64,000 nucleotides of DNA from Adiantum capillus-veneris (Eukaryota > Streptophyta > Polypodiopsida > Polypodiales > Pteridaceae), in the NCBI GenBank assembly GCA_014529385.2, contig CM043962.1, positions 121,171,970 through 121,235,969 on the forward strand. Direction: 5' to 3'. Made by a program: the position numbers and the translations under genes. Positions 45,230-56,380 of this stretch are shown here, in pieces. Under the pieces are notes generated by a model. It worked only from the letters and a program-made list of their open reading frames with translations. It did not search any database and was not told the origin of the DNA. How positions within the stretch are numbered: the first letter of the stretch is position 1; each line of letters begins with the position of its first letter.

Positions 45230-48173
45230 ACTTCAACCTCGAGTCAGTTCTTGCTCCATGGCAGCCACCACATTTGCGCCGAGCGTCATGGAGACTCTCC
45301 TATCTTCCGTGTATAAGATGTTTGCTCGCATGATCAGTATGGGCTTGAAACCCTTTATGCCTGAAATTATCCATGCATTCGAGGCAGGTTTTGTGCAGGA
45401 CTGCTGTATTTTAAATAGCGTCTTCACTTTCTATGAGGCAGTCGAGTGGGCTTGTTGTATAGGTCAGCCTATAGCATTCATGCTTCTTGATTTCAATGTC
45501 CACTATGTAGTATGAGGCAGTCAAGAGGACACTATTCAAAGGATGGGTTTCCCCTTGCAGTGGATCACATGTGTATTTGCATTATATGATACTGCTCCAA
45601 ACGCCTAGAGGCCACATTGAAAGGCATTTTCCTCTCTTGCTCAGTCTAACAGGGATTTCTCCTGGAAGCCTACTTTCTGTATTTTGCTGAGGCCATACTC
45701 TATTCTTGTGGAACAGGACCCCACGGGCCACAATTGAGAGGTCTTACTATACGTTTGGCTGACAAGCAAGATTTGTTGGATCAGGAGTATGCAGATGACG
45801 CTATGCTCTTTGTACAATATGACATGACACACCCACCTTGGACAGTCCACAGGATGCTCTTTCTACCTTCACCTTGGCCAGTGGTGCTCTCATAAATTGG
45901 CACAAGTCTTTTGGTTTTCTTGTTGGAGTGGATGAGGCTTGTCGGTGGGGTAGGCAGGATAATTTCACTTGGCTCCCTAGAGGGCAGAGTTGCAGATATT
46001 TGTGTTTCCATGTCGGCATCGATGTGTCAATTGAGCAGCAGTTTGCGCCCGTTTTACAGTCTATCAAGAAGAAACTTTGCCATTGGTCATCCTTGCATTT
46101 ATCCTTGGTTGGCAAAGCCCTTGTGGTGAACCACAACCTGCATGACTCTTCTCTCTAGTATCATGGCACGGTTGAGACGCCTTGTACGCAACTCTTTGTG
46201 GGGTGGCCTAGATGGCTCTCCTGACACTCAACCACGAGTCCATCGGAGGATAGTCATTTTGCCTAGAGAGGAGGGAGTCTTGGGGATGATTGATCGAGAG
46301 ATGCAGAGCAAGTCATTGCTAGCGAAGCTCATAGTACGCGGATTGTTTGAAGGGACTGAGTGAGGCTTGGGGATGATTGATCGAGAGATGCAGAGCAAGT
46401 CATTGCTAGCGAAGCTCATAGTACGCGGATTGTTTGAAGGGACTGAGTCATTTTGCCTAGAGAGGAGGGAAGCTTGGGGATGATTGATCGAGAGATGCAG
46501 AGCAAGTCATTGCTAGCGAAGCTCATAGTACACGGATTGTTTGAAGGGACAGAGCCTTGGAAAGAGTTTCTGCACGTGCTTTGTGACATACCTCTCCTCA
46601 TTTTGGATCTCTAGACTTTTTGGCACCCGATCATCAGATATATCAAACAGATGCACCATTGCGTACGTCCCATTTGTCACCTTTTATGCGCTGCTTGTTG
46701 CGGAATTGCGTCTTGCTTTGATTTGACCCCCGCCTTCTTGCGTCTTGGAGGTAGCAAGATAGCCACTTGTATGGAATGTATATGTGACCGATTCAGAAGG
46801 CCGTCAGCTTGGCAAGAGAACTCACATTGACTTTGCTAGATGGGATGATGGGCGAACAGGCTCTTTACACCGTTGGTTAGATGCTTCCGTGGTTGGGGCA
46901 CATGTTATTGGAGCTACTTAGGGGGTCTGCAGAGCAATTGCTGCTCGCATGCGAGAGATTGATGAGGCCATTCCACCAGATTGGCATGCCTTCATCAAGG
47001 GGCAGACTCTTTTACCTTCTCATCAAGGATGGTGGGTGTACTTTGATCCTCACATAGGAGACCCGATTGGTGCTCAACTGGTAACTCTAGTCTTTACCAT
47101 TGGACACCACATCACAGTGGAGTTTTAGGGTGAGGTTCCACCTGATTGGCAGTTGACTGCCCATTGGCAGCCTGTTAGAGCGGTAGGCTGTTTCCAAAGG
47201 AGATTGTGTGTTAACCTTGTTCTTACTATTGGGGAGGCATCACTGTGGAGAATGTGGATTTGGCACTGTTTGCCTTGGAAGGAAAGCTTCTTTGCGGACC
47301 TGGCACCCACCTCATCGTCTACGCTAGTTAGAGGTATGGTAGGATCGACGCATCCTCCCAGCTTTTTAGTGACATTTTAGGTCATGCATCTGGTCTTTCT
47401 GGATCAGCCGCAAGATATATTTTTTCATGTGGATGATAGCACACGCAAGATTGCCTGTTGGCACTTGGTCAGCAGTTGATGGTCATCATCCGACTTGTCA
47501 AAGATGTACTTCAAAGACTGAGTTGCGACACTGCTTCTGGGTTTATGCAAAATGCGCAGCCAGTGTTGATGGCAGTTTGTGTTTTGTTTATTAGAGTGGG
47601 CATCCATGGTGGTTCAGGATGTGGGGGACAGTTGTATGGCTTTTGCAATTTCCAAGGTTACACCCCTTTTTTCAGGGCTTGCTGACAGGTCTGGTCTTCA
47701 TGCTTACTACTTTAGGATATAGACCGGGCACTCTACAAATGATACTAGATGCAGGTTGAGAGAGAATTTTCACCACGATATGCAGCATCACACTTTCAAC
47801 CATGTGGAAGGCTCGTTGTGCCCACATTCTAGGCTCACAATCCTCCCCTATGTCCACCATTTTGACAGCCATTTGGACCGAGTTGCTGCATGCTCTTCGT
47901 AGTCAGTAGGATTCTTTAGCCGGATCCTCTAGGGCAAGGGAGCAGCTTAGATGCGTCTTTCTTCACACATGGGCAAGGTCGTCAGTTCGTTGGGATCATG
48001 CCCTCATCACGTGGCATTATGCACCCCCACAGTGGTTCATTCCACACTCTCATCGTACAAACCACCTTGATGTTTACATAGCCTGCACATTGCTACCCTG
48101 CTTTTGTACTTTGGGTGATAGGCCATTGAGCATCCCCAGAGGTCTCTTATGTACATAGAATACAACCCCTTCC

Positions 48174-48175
<2 letters not shown>
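45230..48175 (+). pseudogene. degenerate L1-like LINE, family L-A (RT, thumb, C-terminal domain, 3' end)
   Basis: RT blocks: SSVYKMFARMISMGLKPFM, FEAGFVQDCCILNSVFTFYE, QPIAFMLLDFNVHYV (45270-45515), DQEYADDAMLFV (catalytic YADD, near 45780), SGALINWHKSFGF, then LCHWSSLHLSLVGKALVVN and LVRNSLWGG. They closely resemble the L1-like LINE at 24-28 kb (ALINWRKTVAF; LLHWSSARLSLAGRVVVAN). The C-terminal part (47150-48050) is the source of the fragments seen at 730-1250 and 14159-15213. Many stops and indels; dead. It ends 'cttatgtacatagaatacaaccccttcctaa' and runs straight into GA repeats. Confidence 0.85.
46279..46554 (+). repeat. 82-bp segment repeated three times within the LINE
   Basis: The unit starting cttggggatgattgatcg and ending ggattgtttgaaggga occurs at 46279-46360, 46366-46447 and 46473-46554. 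The second and third are separated by a copy of the preceding 'cattttgcctagagaggaggga', so two overlapping duplications are needed. The relevant LINE peptide (LGMIDREMQSKSLLAKLIVRGL) is normally present once. Confidence 0.9.

Positions 48176-48235
<60 letters not shown>
48176..48235 (+). repeat. (GA)n tract at the 3' end of LINE L-A
   Basis: GA run starting directly after the LINE 3' end, as at 15214. Confidence 0.9.
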
Positions 48236-48238
<3 letters not shown>

Positions 48239-48666
48239 AGGGGGCATTAGAGTTCAGGTTCTGGTTCGGTGGTGGCTCTAGTGTCTCCTAGGAGCAGATT
48301 AGGGAGGGGGCTGTTTTGTGGTTGTGCCCGGCCGTATTTGAGGTAGACGTACCTTTTCTCGGCGATGCACTCCTTGGTGTTGCCCACCGGATAAGCTGAC
48401 ATGAGGCGGAACCCTTGTCCCTAGGTTTACCCGGGGTCAGAGTCTGCAGTGTTCTACATTCTACTACTGAATGTGTGTTGCAGGTCACTTTCAGTGAGTT
48501 TACACATTTATTAGCACTTTGGCCATTTATTAGGATTGTGAGGTTTTTCAATTGGGTAGGGCAATTCTGCTATTGCCCTATATATGCAGCGCCCCCCCCC
48601 CCCCTTTTTACTTTTGGCATGTTGGATCAGTTATTAGAAGAGCTTCCAGCATTTTGGGCGCACCCT
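48236..48666 (+). other. no gene; possible U3-like sequence hosting a LINE insertion
   Basis: Non-coding. A segment 'ttgggtagggcaattctgc' followed by 'ctatatatgcag' (about 48550-48590) resembles the 'gtaggtagggcaattttgc..tatataagc' promoter region of the LARD LTRs (23290-23325). It may be a related LTR. No LTR ends are identified, so this stays tentative. A C12 run lies near 48592-48604. Confidence 0.35.
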
Positions 48667-48680
48667 CTCTCTAGTGTTTT

Positions 48681-48716
48681 GTGTGTGCAGCCTCTCTTTC
48701 TCTCGCGATTTCTCTG

Positions 48717-48778
<62 letters not shown>

Positions 48779-50057
48779 TTGGGGACCATCTGTGGATCAG
48801 GATAATTGGAAGTCAATGGAGAGACCTTTGGTATCTATGATTTCCCGATTGATTAGAGCCAAGGCCTCCGTACCACACGCGATTACCCGAGCGGAACTAG
48901 CGGCCCCTCCGATAGAAATTGAAGCTCTTACTAGATCAGTGTCCTTTATGCATGGTTTGTGGGATACAAATAACTACCGATATACTAGATTGGCCCTCGA
49001 ATCCTCTAGACAATTGGCAATGAAAGGGGATACATCATGCTGGTATGCGCAACTGTCATCATGGTTTCAGAGACACGGGTTCAGTATGGAAAGACTACCC
49101 CCCTTCCAATACTCACTTGAGGCTCCATCATTGGCAATTACACGAACGGAGATTAATAAAATCATCGGACAGGATCTTATACAGTTGGATACTAAGAGGA
49201 CATGGGTAGACCCTACACAAGAACTGGGCACGAAGATGGCCGACTACAAAGAAAACTTCCTACAACTATCTGAAGATGGATTTGTGATTCGCCCGAGTTA
49301 CATGGATACCCACTTGTCTCATGGTTTGAGATGTGCTATTGGTCAGATTCGTACATCCTCACACCAGTTGGAAATTGAATTTGGCAGATTTAGGGGAATC
49401 CCACCTGAAAGCAGAATTTGCAAGTTATGCGGAATGGAGCCGGAGACAGAATTACACTACATATGCCACTGCACAGTATACTACGAGATACGTGGGCGTT
49501 TTCACTGCCTCTTTAAAGAAGGCTTTGGACCTCTAGATAGAATCATGCAATACCAAGATCAAAGATGCTTAGGCTTGTACCTACTGGAACTACATCGGCA
49601 CAGGGATAATCTAATGAGAAACAAAGAGCACTACAGCCTCAAAGGCAGATCATAGATTTCTTCGGATCGAGTGAAGCAGGAGTGGAAGGGGAAGCAGGAG
49701 GCCAGCAGCCAACACAAAGGAGTACCCACATTCATACCAAAGGCACCCTAATTGACAGAGCGATTGAGCTTAGGAAATCAAGACGACCAAAACCAAGAGG
49801 CAGAAGCACACTTCACCGGAGGAGACTACAACAAAGGATTAAAAGCATTCTAGCCAGACATCCAGAATGCTCCTAAGAAGTTTATTTAATACTTTGTATT
49901 TAGTTTTTCACATTCACTTTCACACTTTTCACACCTAGTACTTTAGTACTAAGGTACCCAGACATTGTAACAGATTCACCACTTTGTATCAGTTTGGTCT
50001 CATAGGTCATTCTGGCCTTTTGAAGACGTTAATATGACATTTCATTTCATTTCATTT
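48681..50057 (+). mobile_element. 5'-truncated LINE L-B insertion with 14-bp target duplication
   Basis: Bounded by ctctctagtgtttt at 48667-48680 and 50058-50071. Inside, a CT-rich stretch and a (CT)n run (48719-48774) lead into LINE L-B sequence at 48776. The frame runs nearly unbroken to 49655: WKSMERPLVSMISRLIRAKA, YMDTHLSHGLRCAIGQIRTS, zinc motif CKLCGMEPETELHYICHC, LGLYLLELHRHRDNLM. A frameshift at about 49650 leads to TLIDRAIELRKSRRPK and the stop at 49876. The 3' tail (ggtctcataggtcattctgg..catttcatttcatttc) matches the copy ending at 35260. No EN or RT is retained. This is the best preserved copy of the L-B C-terminal domain. Confidence 0.88.
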
Positions 50058-50071
50058 CTCTCTAGTGTTTT

Positions 50072-50985
50072 TACCAGCGATACCTCTCCCTCTCTCTAGC
50101 ACTCGAGTTCCCCTCCGTGTTGAGCCTAGTCGTGCATGCGTGCACATGGCGAGGTGTTGAGAAACTTGTTGGGCAAGTAAGGCTGGCCCTCTGACAATGG
50201 ATTGAGGCCACCTTCTTGTTTTTGGGTTGCAAATGAGATACGGCAATCTCAACATGGTCGTGCTCTCCTTGTCTCAGTCTGTGCGGGACTAGCTACTTGC
50301 TACACCGGCCCAACAACTTGCCATGTTCACCACATGACGGACTGTTAAGGATGCCACATCCTTCAAAGTCGTATATCTAACCACAACGTTATTTTCTGCC
50401 CCATGCTGTCTGCTAAGGCATGTGATGCACACAATTTAGCCGACCAGTGGGCTGTGACGAGGGAAAGCTGGTGGAAAACCCTTGTGCTAAGGCTATCGAA
50501 TGTACAGGTACAGAGAGTGTTTGGGGCACCTTGAGCTGCCTTGCGCCATCTCCTTTGCAGAAGCACGTGCACCACCTGGCTTGCGGCCTGTGGTAGCAAC
50601 TGCGTTACCCCATGGCCAAGGCATGCGGATTAAACGCCTGCGACGACTGCCGCAACTAAGACGGCCAATTGCAATTAACTGTGACTTGTTGCAGCCAATG
50701 GCCCACAAACCTACGTCGACTACAAATCCTTGTGGCAAGGCAACTCCAAACCAATGTCTTGCAACTCGCTTCGGAAAACGGTCTACAGACCTGCGTCGAT
50801 TGCAGCACTTGCGGCGAGGCAACTCTCACATCTGTGACGACTGCAGCACTTGCAACAAACGGGAGAGAAGGCAGTATCTGGATTGAATGAGTCCATGATA
50901 GCTGCAGTTCAGAGTCAGGTTGAAGAAATACGGTACGACGGCTGCGGCAGGTCAACTTTGGCAACTTACAAAATTTTGCAACTGC
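50072..50985. other. no gene; degenerate short repeats
   Basis: No domain on either strand. Between about 50640 and 50880 related phrases ('cgac.gc.gcaact', 'cttgcggc', 'tgcagcactt..gc') recur at roughly 60-bp spacing, which gives open frames on both strands by composition. Not convincing as coding sequence. Confidence 0.4.
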
Positions 50986-50989
50986 TTGA

Positions 50990-51370
50990 GTTCATACATT
51001 AAAGTCCCCCATATCAATTCGCAGCCTTCCCAAGGCCAATATATTAGTCAGAGAAGCCCATAGATCATACTGTTCATGGCCAACATTAGGTGCATACAGC
51101 ATGACAAGCCAAAGAAGCTCCTCTCGATACTCAAATTCCAAGATAATGTAATGTCCATTTGTATCATTTTTCACTTACATGAGTTGCAAAGAGGAGTTCA
51201 ACCACAAACAAACACAGGTTGAGATGCACGCTTGCCAGAATAAAAAGTTACATAGCCTTTATGTACAAAGGAAACTCCTGTTTCATTACGATTTTTATGT
51301 TCCACCACACATAAAACATCCCAAGCTGATTTCATGGACATTCCAAATAGTCAATTTCATTGTGAAACAA
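50990..51370 (-). pseudogene. LINE endonuclease N-terminal fragment
   Basis: On the minus strand, a start-like MKLTIWNVHEIS at about 51365 is followed, after several stops, by VKNDTNGHYIILEFEYRE, LLWLVMLYAPN and LRIDMGDFNV. This is the beginning of an APE-type endonuclease of an L1-like LINE (compare ISYNVCGL and LNIYAPN elsewhere in the window). It breaks off before the rest of EN. It may be an internal deletion product, since LINE copies are usually 5'-truncated rather than 3'-truncated. Confidence 0.65.
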
Positions 51371-51690
51371 AATCAAAGGATCACTTACGGGCTGACATCT
51401 CACCATCTCTATCTTTAGCTGCCAAAGAAGCCATCAAATCAGCCATATAATTACCCAAAATAGAAAAATAATAATGCCATGAAGAAGGTGGAACGTTTAT
51501 TTGAAGGAACACTTTCGCTTATACTTGCTATTCCATGGCATGACCACTTTTCCCCTCTGATTAAACTGCAATGCAGCAGAAGACTGCATAAAACATGTCG
51601 ACCATTGTCTCAAATTATAAGGGCATAAAACGAGTCAACCGGGGTCTCGAATTGTAAGGGCGACTCTGAGTGGTCTCCCACAAGGGTTGC

Positions 51691-52999
51691 TGTCACAATA
51701 CGGGAGCGTACACGAGCACTTAGAAATCTGAAAAACATAATACTTTGCAAATATGAGAGAAAGGAGAAGATCGACAGAGTATTGGGGACCAGAAGATGGG
51801 CTGGTCCCCCCCCGTTAAGAGTATTCTTTTATTCAGGGAGAATTCTTATACAAGCACGAGAACCCGAGGAAACCCCTCCGTTCTGTAATCTTAGACCCGA
51901 AGGTCGTGCTTTCCCGTAAAGGGCTTGGGCACAAGGCCGTTCCTTCCCGTAAGGGACTTAGGCGCGAAGCCGTACTTTCCTGTAAGGGACTTAGGCGCGA
52001 AGCCGTACTTCTCGTGAGGGGCCTTCCCGTAAGACTGGAAATTCCTGCAAAACAAACCACACAAAGCAACAATTTCTCAATGCATATCAACACCTTATAC
52101 CTGTCGCTCCTTGCTCGGAGAATCGACCTCCATACTCAGTCGTCACACGAATACTTGCAATTTCCATCGCCAGTCTCTACTCCAGAATCCCAGTGCTAGC
52201 ACTTTCTGCTGCTTCCGTCATGTCAACAACTGAACGCTTGCTGCCCTTTTATAGGCCCTTGCACCCGGCGGGAATAGCAGCTGAAAAAGCAGAGCTCTGG
52301 CGCCCTAGAGAGAGGAGAGAGAGAGCGCGCGCCGGTGCTGGCACTTTTTAGAGAGAGGAGAGAGAAATCGCAGATTTCAGCCCCCTGCGTAGCTTTTAGC
52401 GCTGGCTTTTTTTTAAAATAAGAGTCTTGCTTTATTTTATTAATAAAAGGGCTGGTCACTTAAACGTGACCGGCCACTTTATAAAATAAAGTGTGAACCT
52501 GTTCAAACTTTAAAAACTCACTCAGTTAGTGAAAACAATGCTACACGAACACATTCCAGGCGTCCCTGGGTGCAGGACACGGCACAGATGCAATGCAGAC
52601 ACAGACTCCTCGCGGGAAAACATCTGCCCTCCCGCGAATGTTTCTGCTTTTCGTAAAAAGCTTCATTGAACCCATCTTTATTCTTGTGCTTGCGTTCTTA
52701 CGCGTATTTTCTTACTCAGTTCGGATTTCCTCCTTAGCCTACGGAATGCCCCCTTACTGATGCACCCGTCACCCATCATGTGACGCATCAGGGGCACTCG
52801 TAACCCGGCCCTTTCCACCGAACTTACGGAAACTCCTTCGCGATGTTTACCGTCACCCATCAAATGACACATCAGAGTTGTCCGTTCTTGATGGCAGTTC
52901 CTGTAGCTACAATCTTTTAACAGTTCTTAGTGCACACAATCAAATATCCTAAAAAAAGAGATTAATATTAAAAATAAGAAAATAGTCCAATTAGCAACA
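51691..52999 (-). repeat. 3' LTR of the chromovirus
   Basis: Near-identical to 57752-59063. Contains a short tandem repeat (cttaggcgcgaagccgtac, units about 33-36 bp, near 51900-52020) and GA-rich sequence near 52310-52370. Open frames within it occur identically in both LTRs and are not genes. Confidence 0.95.
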
Positions 53000-53011
53000 T
53001 CCCTCTGGCTT

Positions 53012-56000
53012 CTAAACAGTTGACCTTAACTGTAGTGCTTGGACATATACCTCCAGTATCTGGGGATAAGATGCTAATTCCTCCTGCGTCATCCACTGAC
53101 CATCTAGATTTGAATAGTTCTTAAACTTAACCAAATACTTGCGTGTTATCTTTCCGGATTTGAGAGGCCGCTCTTGATGACTTGCTATGTGCTCCGGTTG
53201 GAGTATTTCTTCTGTTTCCTCAACCTCAGGAGGTTCCTCAGCACTAGGCTGGCTCGGAGGCGGTCCCACATACGGCCGGAGTAAACTGGCATGGAAAGCA
53301 TTATGGATCTTCCAATTAGGCGGTAGCTCTAATCGGAAAGTGACATCATTCACTCGCTCAGTGATCTTAAACGGCCCATAATAACGGGTAGAAAGTTTTA
53401 CCACTTTCCCCTTATGAGACGCTTGTTTCTTAAGTCTTGCCTTCTCAAACTTGAGTAAGACTAACTGTCCGACTGTTAAGTCTAGATTCCTTCTGTGCTT
53501 GTCTGCAGCTTTCTTATGCTTTTCCTGAGAGCATAGAATAGCTCTCCTAACTTGCCCGTAGGTTGTGTCCAAATCCCGGACAAATTCATCTGCTGCAAAG
53601 ATATTATCCTTAGTTAAAAGGATGGGTGGAAGCAAAGGCTTACCATAGAGAATCTCAAAAGGTGCTTTCCCTGTCGATGAGTGTATGGTATTGTTATACG
53701 CATACTCGACAAGAGGCAAATATTTCTCCCAGTCAGATTGCCGGTCTGACACATAAGCTTTTAACATATCCAATACTGTGGAATTGGCTATCTCACTTTG
53801 CCCGTCCGTTTGAGGATGGTAGGCAGATGAAAAATTCAGCTTCGTACCAAGATTATCCATCAAGGCACGCCAAAAATTTCCTGTCATGCGAGGATCTCGA
53901 TCACTCACAATAGACTTAGGCATTCCATGATGCTTAAAGATCTGTGCTAGGAAGACCCTAGCCATATGATCTGCTTTGATCGTTTTCTTGACTGGTATAA
54001 AGTGTGCTTGCTTGCTAAACCTGTCCACAATGGTCCAGATCGCGTCATTTCCAGTCTGAGTTCTAGGGAGGTCCATGATAAAGTCCATGGCAATACTTTC
54101 CCAAGGTTCATTAGGCACAGGCAATGGTTGTAGCAACCCAGGCGTCTTATGCCGATCATACTTCACTTTTTGGCAAACCAAGCATTCCCTGACATATTTA
54201 TCAATGCCTTCTTTAAGGCTAGGCCAAAAGAAATATCTTTCCATTGCTAAGGTCGTAGGGAGAATACCCCGATGACCCGCATAAGGCGAAGCGTGTGCTT
54301 CATCCATGATCTTCTTTCTTAATGGTTCCGCCACACATATGGCATGCTGGTGGTAGAGATAACCGTCCCGAATGGAATAGGGAAACTCATTCTCTCCACG
54401 ATGTAGCTTTCCCCAGATGGTGGAGAAGTCTGGGTCATTCGGATACAAATCCGGTAGTGCTTCTAATTCTTGGTGATACACCGAAGTAATGGCGTTCACC
54501 CTTGGCCGCCTAGACAATGCGTCCGCGACCACATTCTTACTCCCAGCCGTGTGAAGGATCTGGAAGTGAAACATAGACAAAAAGTTTGCCCATCTCATCT
54601 ACTTCTAAGATAGTTTCCTTTGCGTAAGAAAATACCGCAAACTCTGGTGATCAGTCTTGATCACAAAATCCGCTCCTAGAAGATAGTGCTTCCAGTTGGA
54701 TAAGGCGTGAATCACAGCCGTGAGTTCCTTTTCGTAGATTGATGCATGCAACTCTGCATCCTTAAGCCGTCTGCTTTCGTAGGCCACTGCATGGCCTTCT
54801 TGGTTTAGCACTGCTCCGATGCAATCGCCTGAAGCATCGCAGTGAACCTCAAATGGTTTCCTTAAGTCAGGCACTATCAGAATAGGTCCATGGCTTAGCA
54901 AGTACTTGAGCAGATCAAAAGCTCCTTGTTGTCTCGATCCCCATCTGAAAGGAATCTTCTTCTTTGTCAAATCATGCAGTGGTCCTGCTACATGAGCAAA
55001 TCCTCGGACAAACCTTCGATAATACGAACATAATCCCAGGAAACTACATACATCATGTACCGTAGTGGGAATAGGCCAATCTTGTACCACTCGGATCTTG
55101 GTAGGATCCATACTCACTTGATTGTGAGAGACTAGATGGCCGAGATAGTGTATCTCTGAGAGAAAGAACTCGCTCTTCTTTGCATTCACATGCAACTCAT
55201 GCTTTCGCAATTCTTGAAACACTAAGTCCAAGTGCTTCTGATGTTCCTCTTTTGACTTAGAGAAGATGAGTATGTCGTCAAAGAATATTCCCGTAAAAGC
55301 TCGATACGGGTTGAAAATGCGGTCCATCATGCGATTGAACATCGCAGGAGCATTGGTCAACCCGAAAGGCATTACCAAAAATTCATATAGTCCAAAGGTT
55401 GTGCGGAAAGCAGTCTTATGGACATCCTCAGGGGCGATCCGTATCTGATGATACCCACTCTTTAAGTCTATGCGACTAAAAACACTTGCACCCTGCAACT
55501 TATCAAGTATATCATCAATCCGAGGGATCGGAAAGCGATTCTTGATCGTGATCTTGTTTAAAGACCTATAGTCTATGCACATTCGAAACGTGCCATCTTT
55601 CTTCTGCACCAGTAGAACTGGAGAGCAGTAGGGTGAAGCACTTGGCCGTACTAACCCTTTCTCTAGAAGCTCGTTGACTTGCTTCAAAATTTCCTCTTGC
55701 TGAGCAAGACTTACCCGATAAGGGGGTTGATTGGGAGGCGAGCTACCCGGTATGAGATCTATGCGGTGATCTTCCGGGTGTACCGGAGGGAGTTCATCAG
55801 GAAGTGTTTCTGTGAAACAATCTTTGTACTTTTCAATAAATTGAAGACGCTTAATTTCCAGACTAGAGAGAGAGTCCCTACTAGTTTTATCCTTCTCACG
55901 TGCAAAAATCAAGTAAGCAGAAACACACTTCTTCATTTCTTTCTTAATGGAGATATGGCTTACAATTGGGAATTGCCAATCTCCTGCATCAGCATGAATC

Positions 56001-56380
56001 TTTATTTTCTTACCCCCATGATCAAAAGTGAGGGTCTTTTCCACATAATCGGGAATAGGTGTCATGTGGAAGTGCCATGGCATACCTAAGATGATATCAC
56101 ATCCCTCGATGGGTGCCATAAAAAATGATTCGCGGTCCTTGTACTCGCCAATCCGAAGATTGAGCTGTCCTTGCACGGGAGTTGCATTGGTTGTCAACCC
56201 CTCGAATGCCGATCCGGATGTAATTGGTGTGCCAAGCTGAGCCGGTGTCAGGCACAAACGTTCCGCAGTATCCAGGGAGATGAAGTTATCCGTGGATCCT
56301 AGATCATAAAGAATCAGTACTCGCTGGTTGTTCAAAGACCCCAGCCCTTCAGAAGTTGACGCTTCCCTTTCTCCGTTTCT
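53012..56380 (-). pseudogene. chromovirus pol: protease, RT, RNase H, integrase, chromodomain (two TAG stops)
   Basis: On the minus strand, protease: LILYDLGSTDNFIS, where the usual DSG reads DLG. RT: PVLLVQKKDGTFRMCIDYRS, FSRIDLKSGYHQIRI, FGLTNAPAMFNRMMD, catalytic FFDDILIFS, then YLGHLVS and CSFLGLCSYYRRFV. RNase H: VHCDASGDCIGAVLNQEG and KELTAVIHALSNWKHYL up to TDHQSLRYFLTQRKLS. TAG at 54607-54605 and at 54601-54599, separated by one Lys codon, then the same frame continues RWANFLSMFHFQI and NVVADALSRR. Integrase: zinc-finger His pair and CLVC, then MDFIMDLPRTQ, SDRDPRMTG and SEIANSTVLDML (D, D, E). C-terminal chromodomain: KITRKYLVKFKNYSNLDGQW. Apart from the two stops the frame is whole. 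The DLG change would probably impair protease. Lineage within chromoviruses not determined. Confidence 0.93.

Noticed and set aside
51833-52199. Paired frames on both strands, repeated at 57895-58261
   Set aside because: They are identical because they lie in the two LTRs of the chromovirus; the regularity comes from a 33-36 bp tandem repeat.
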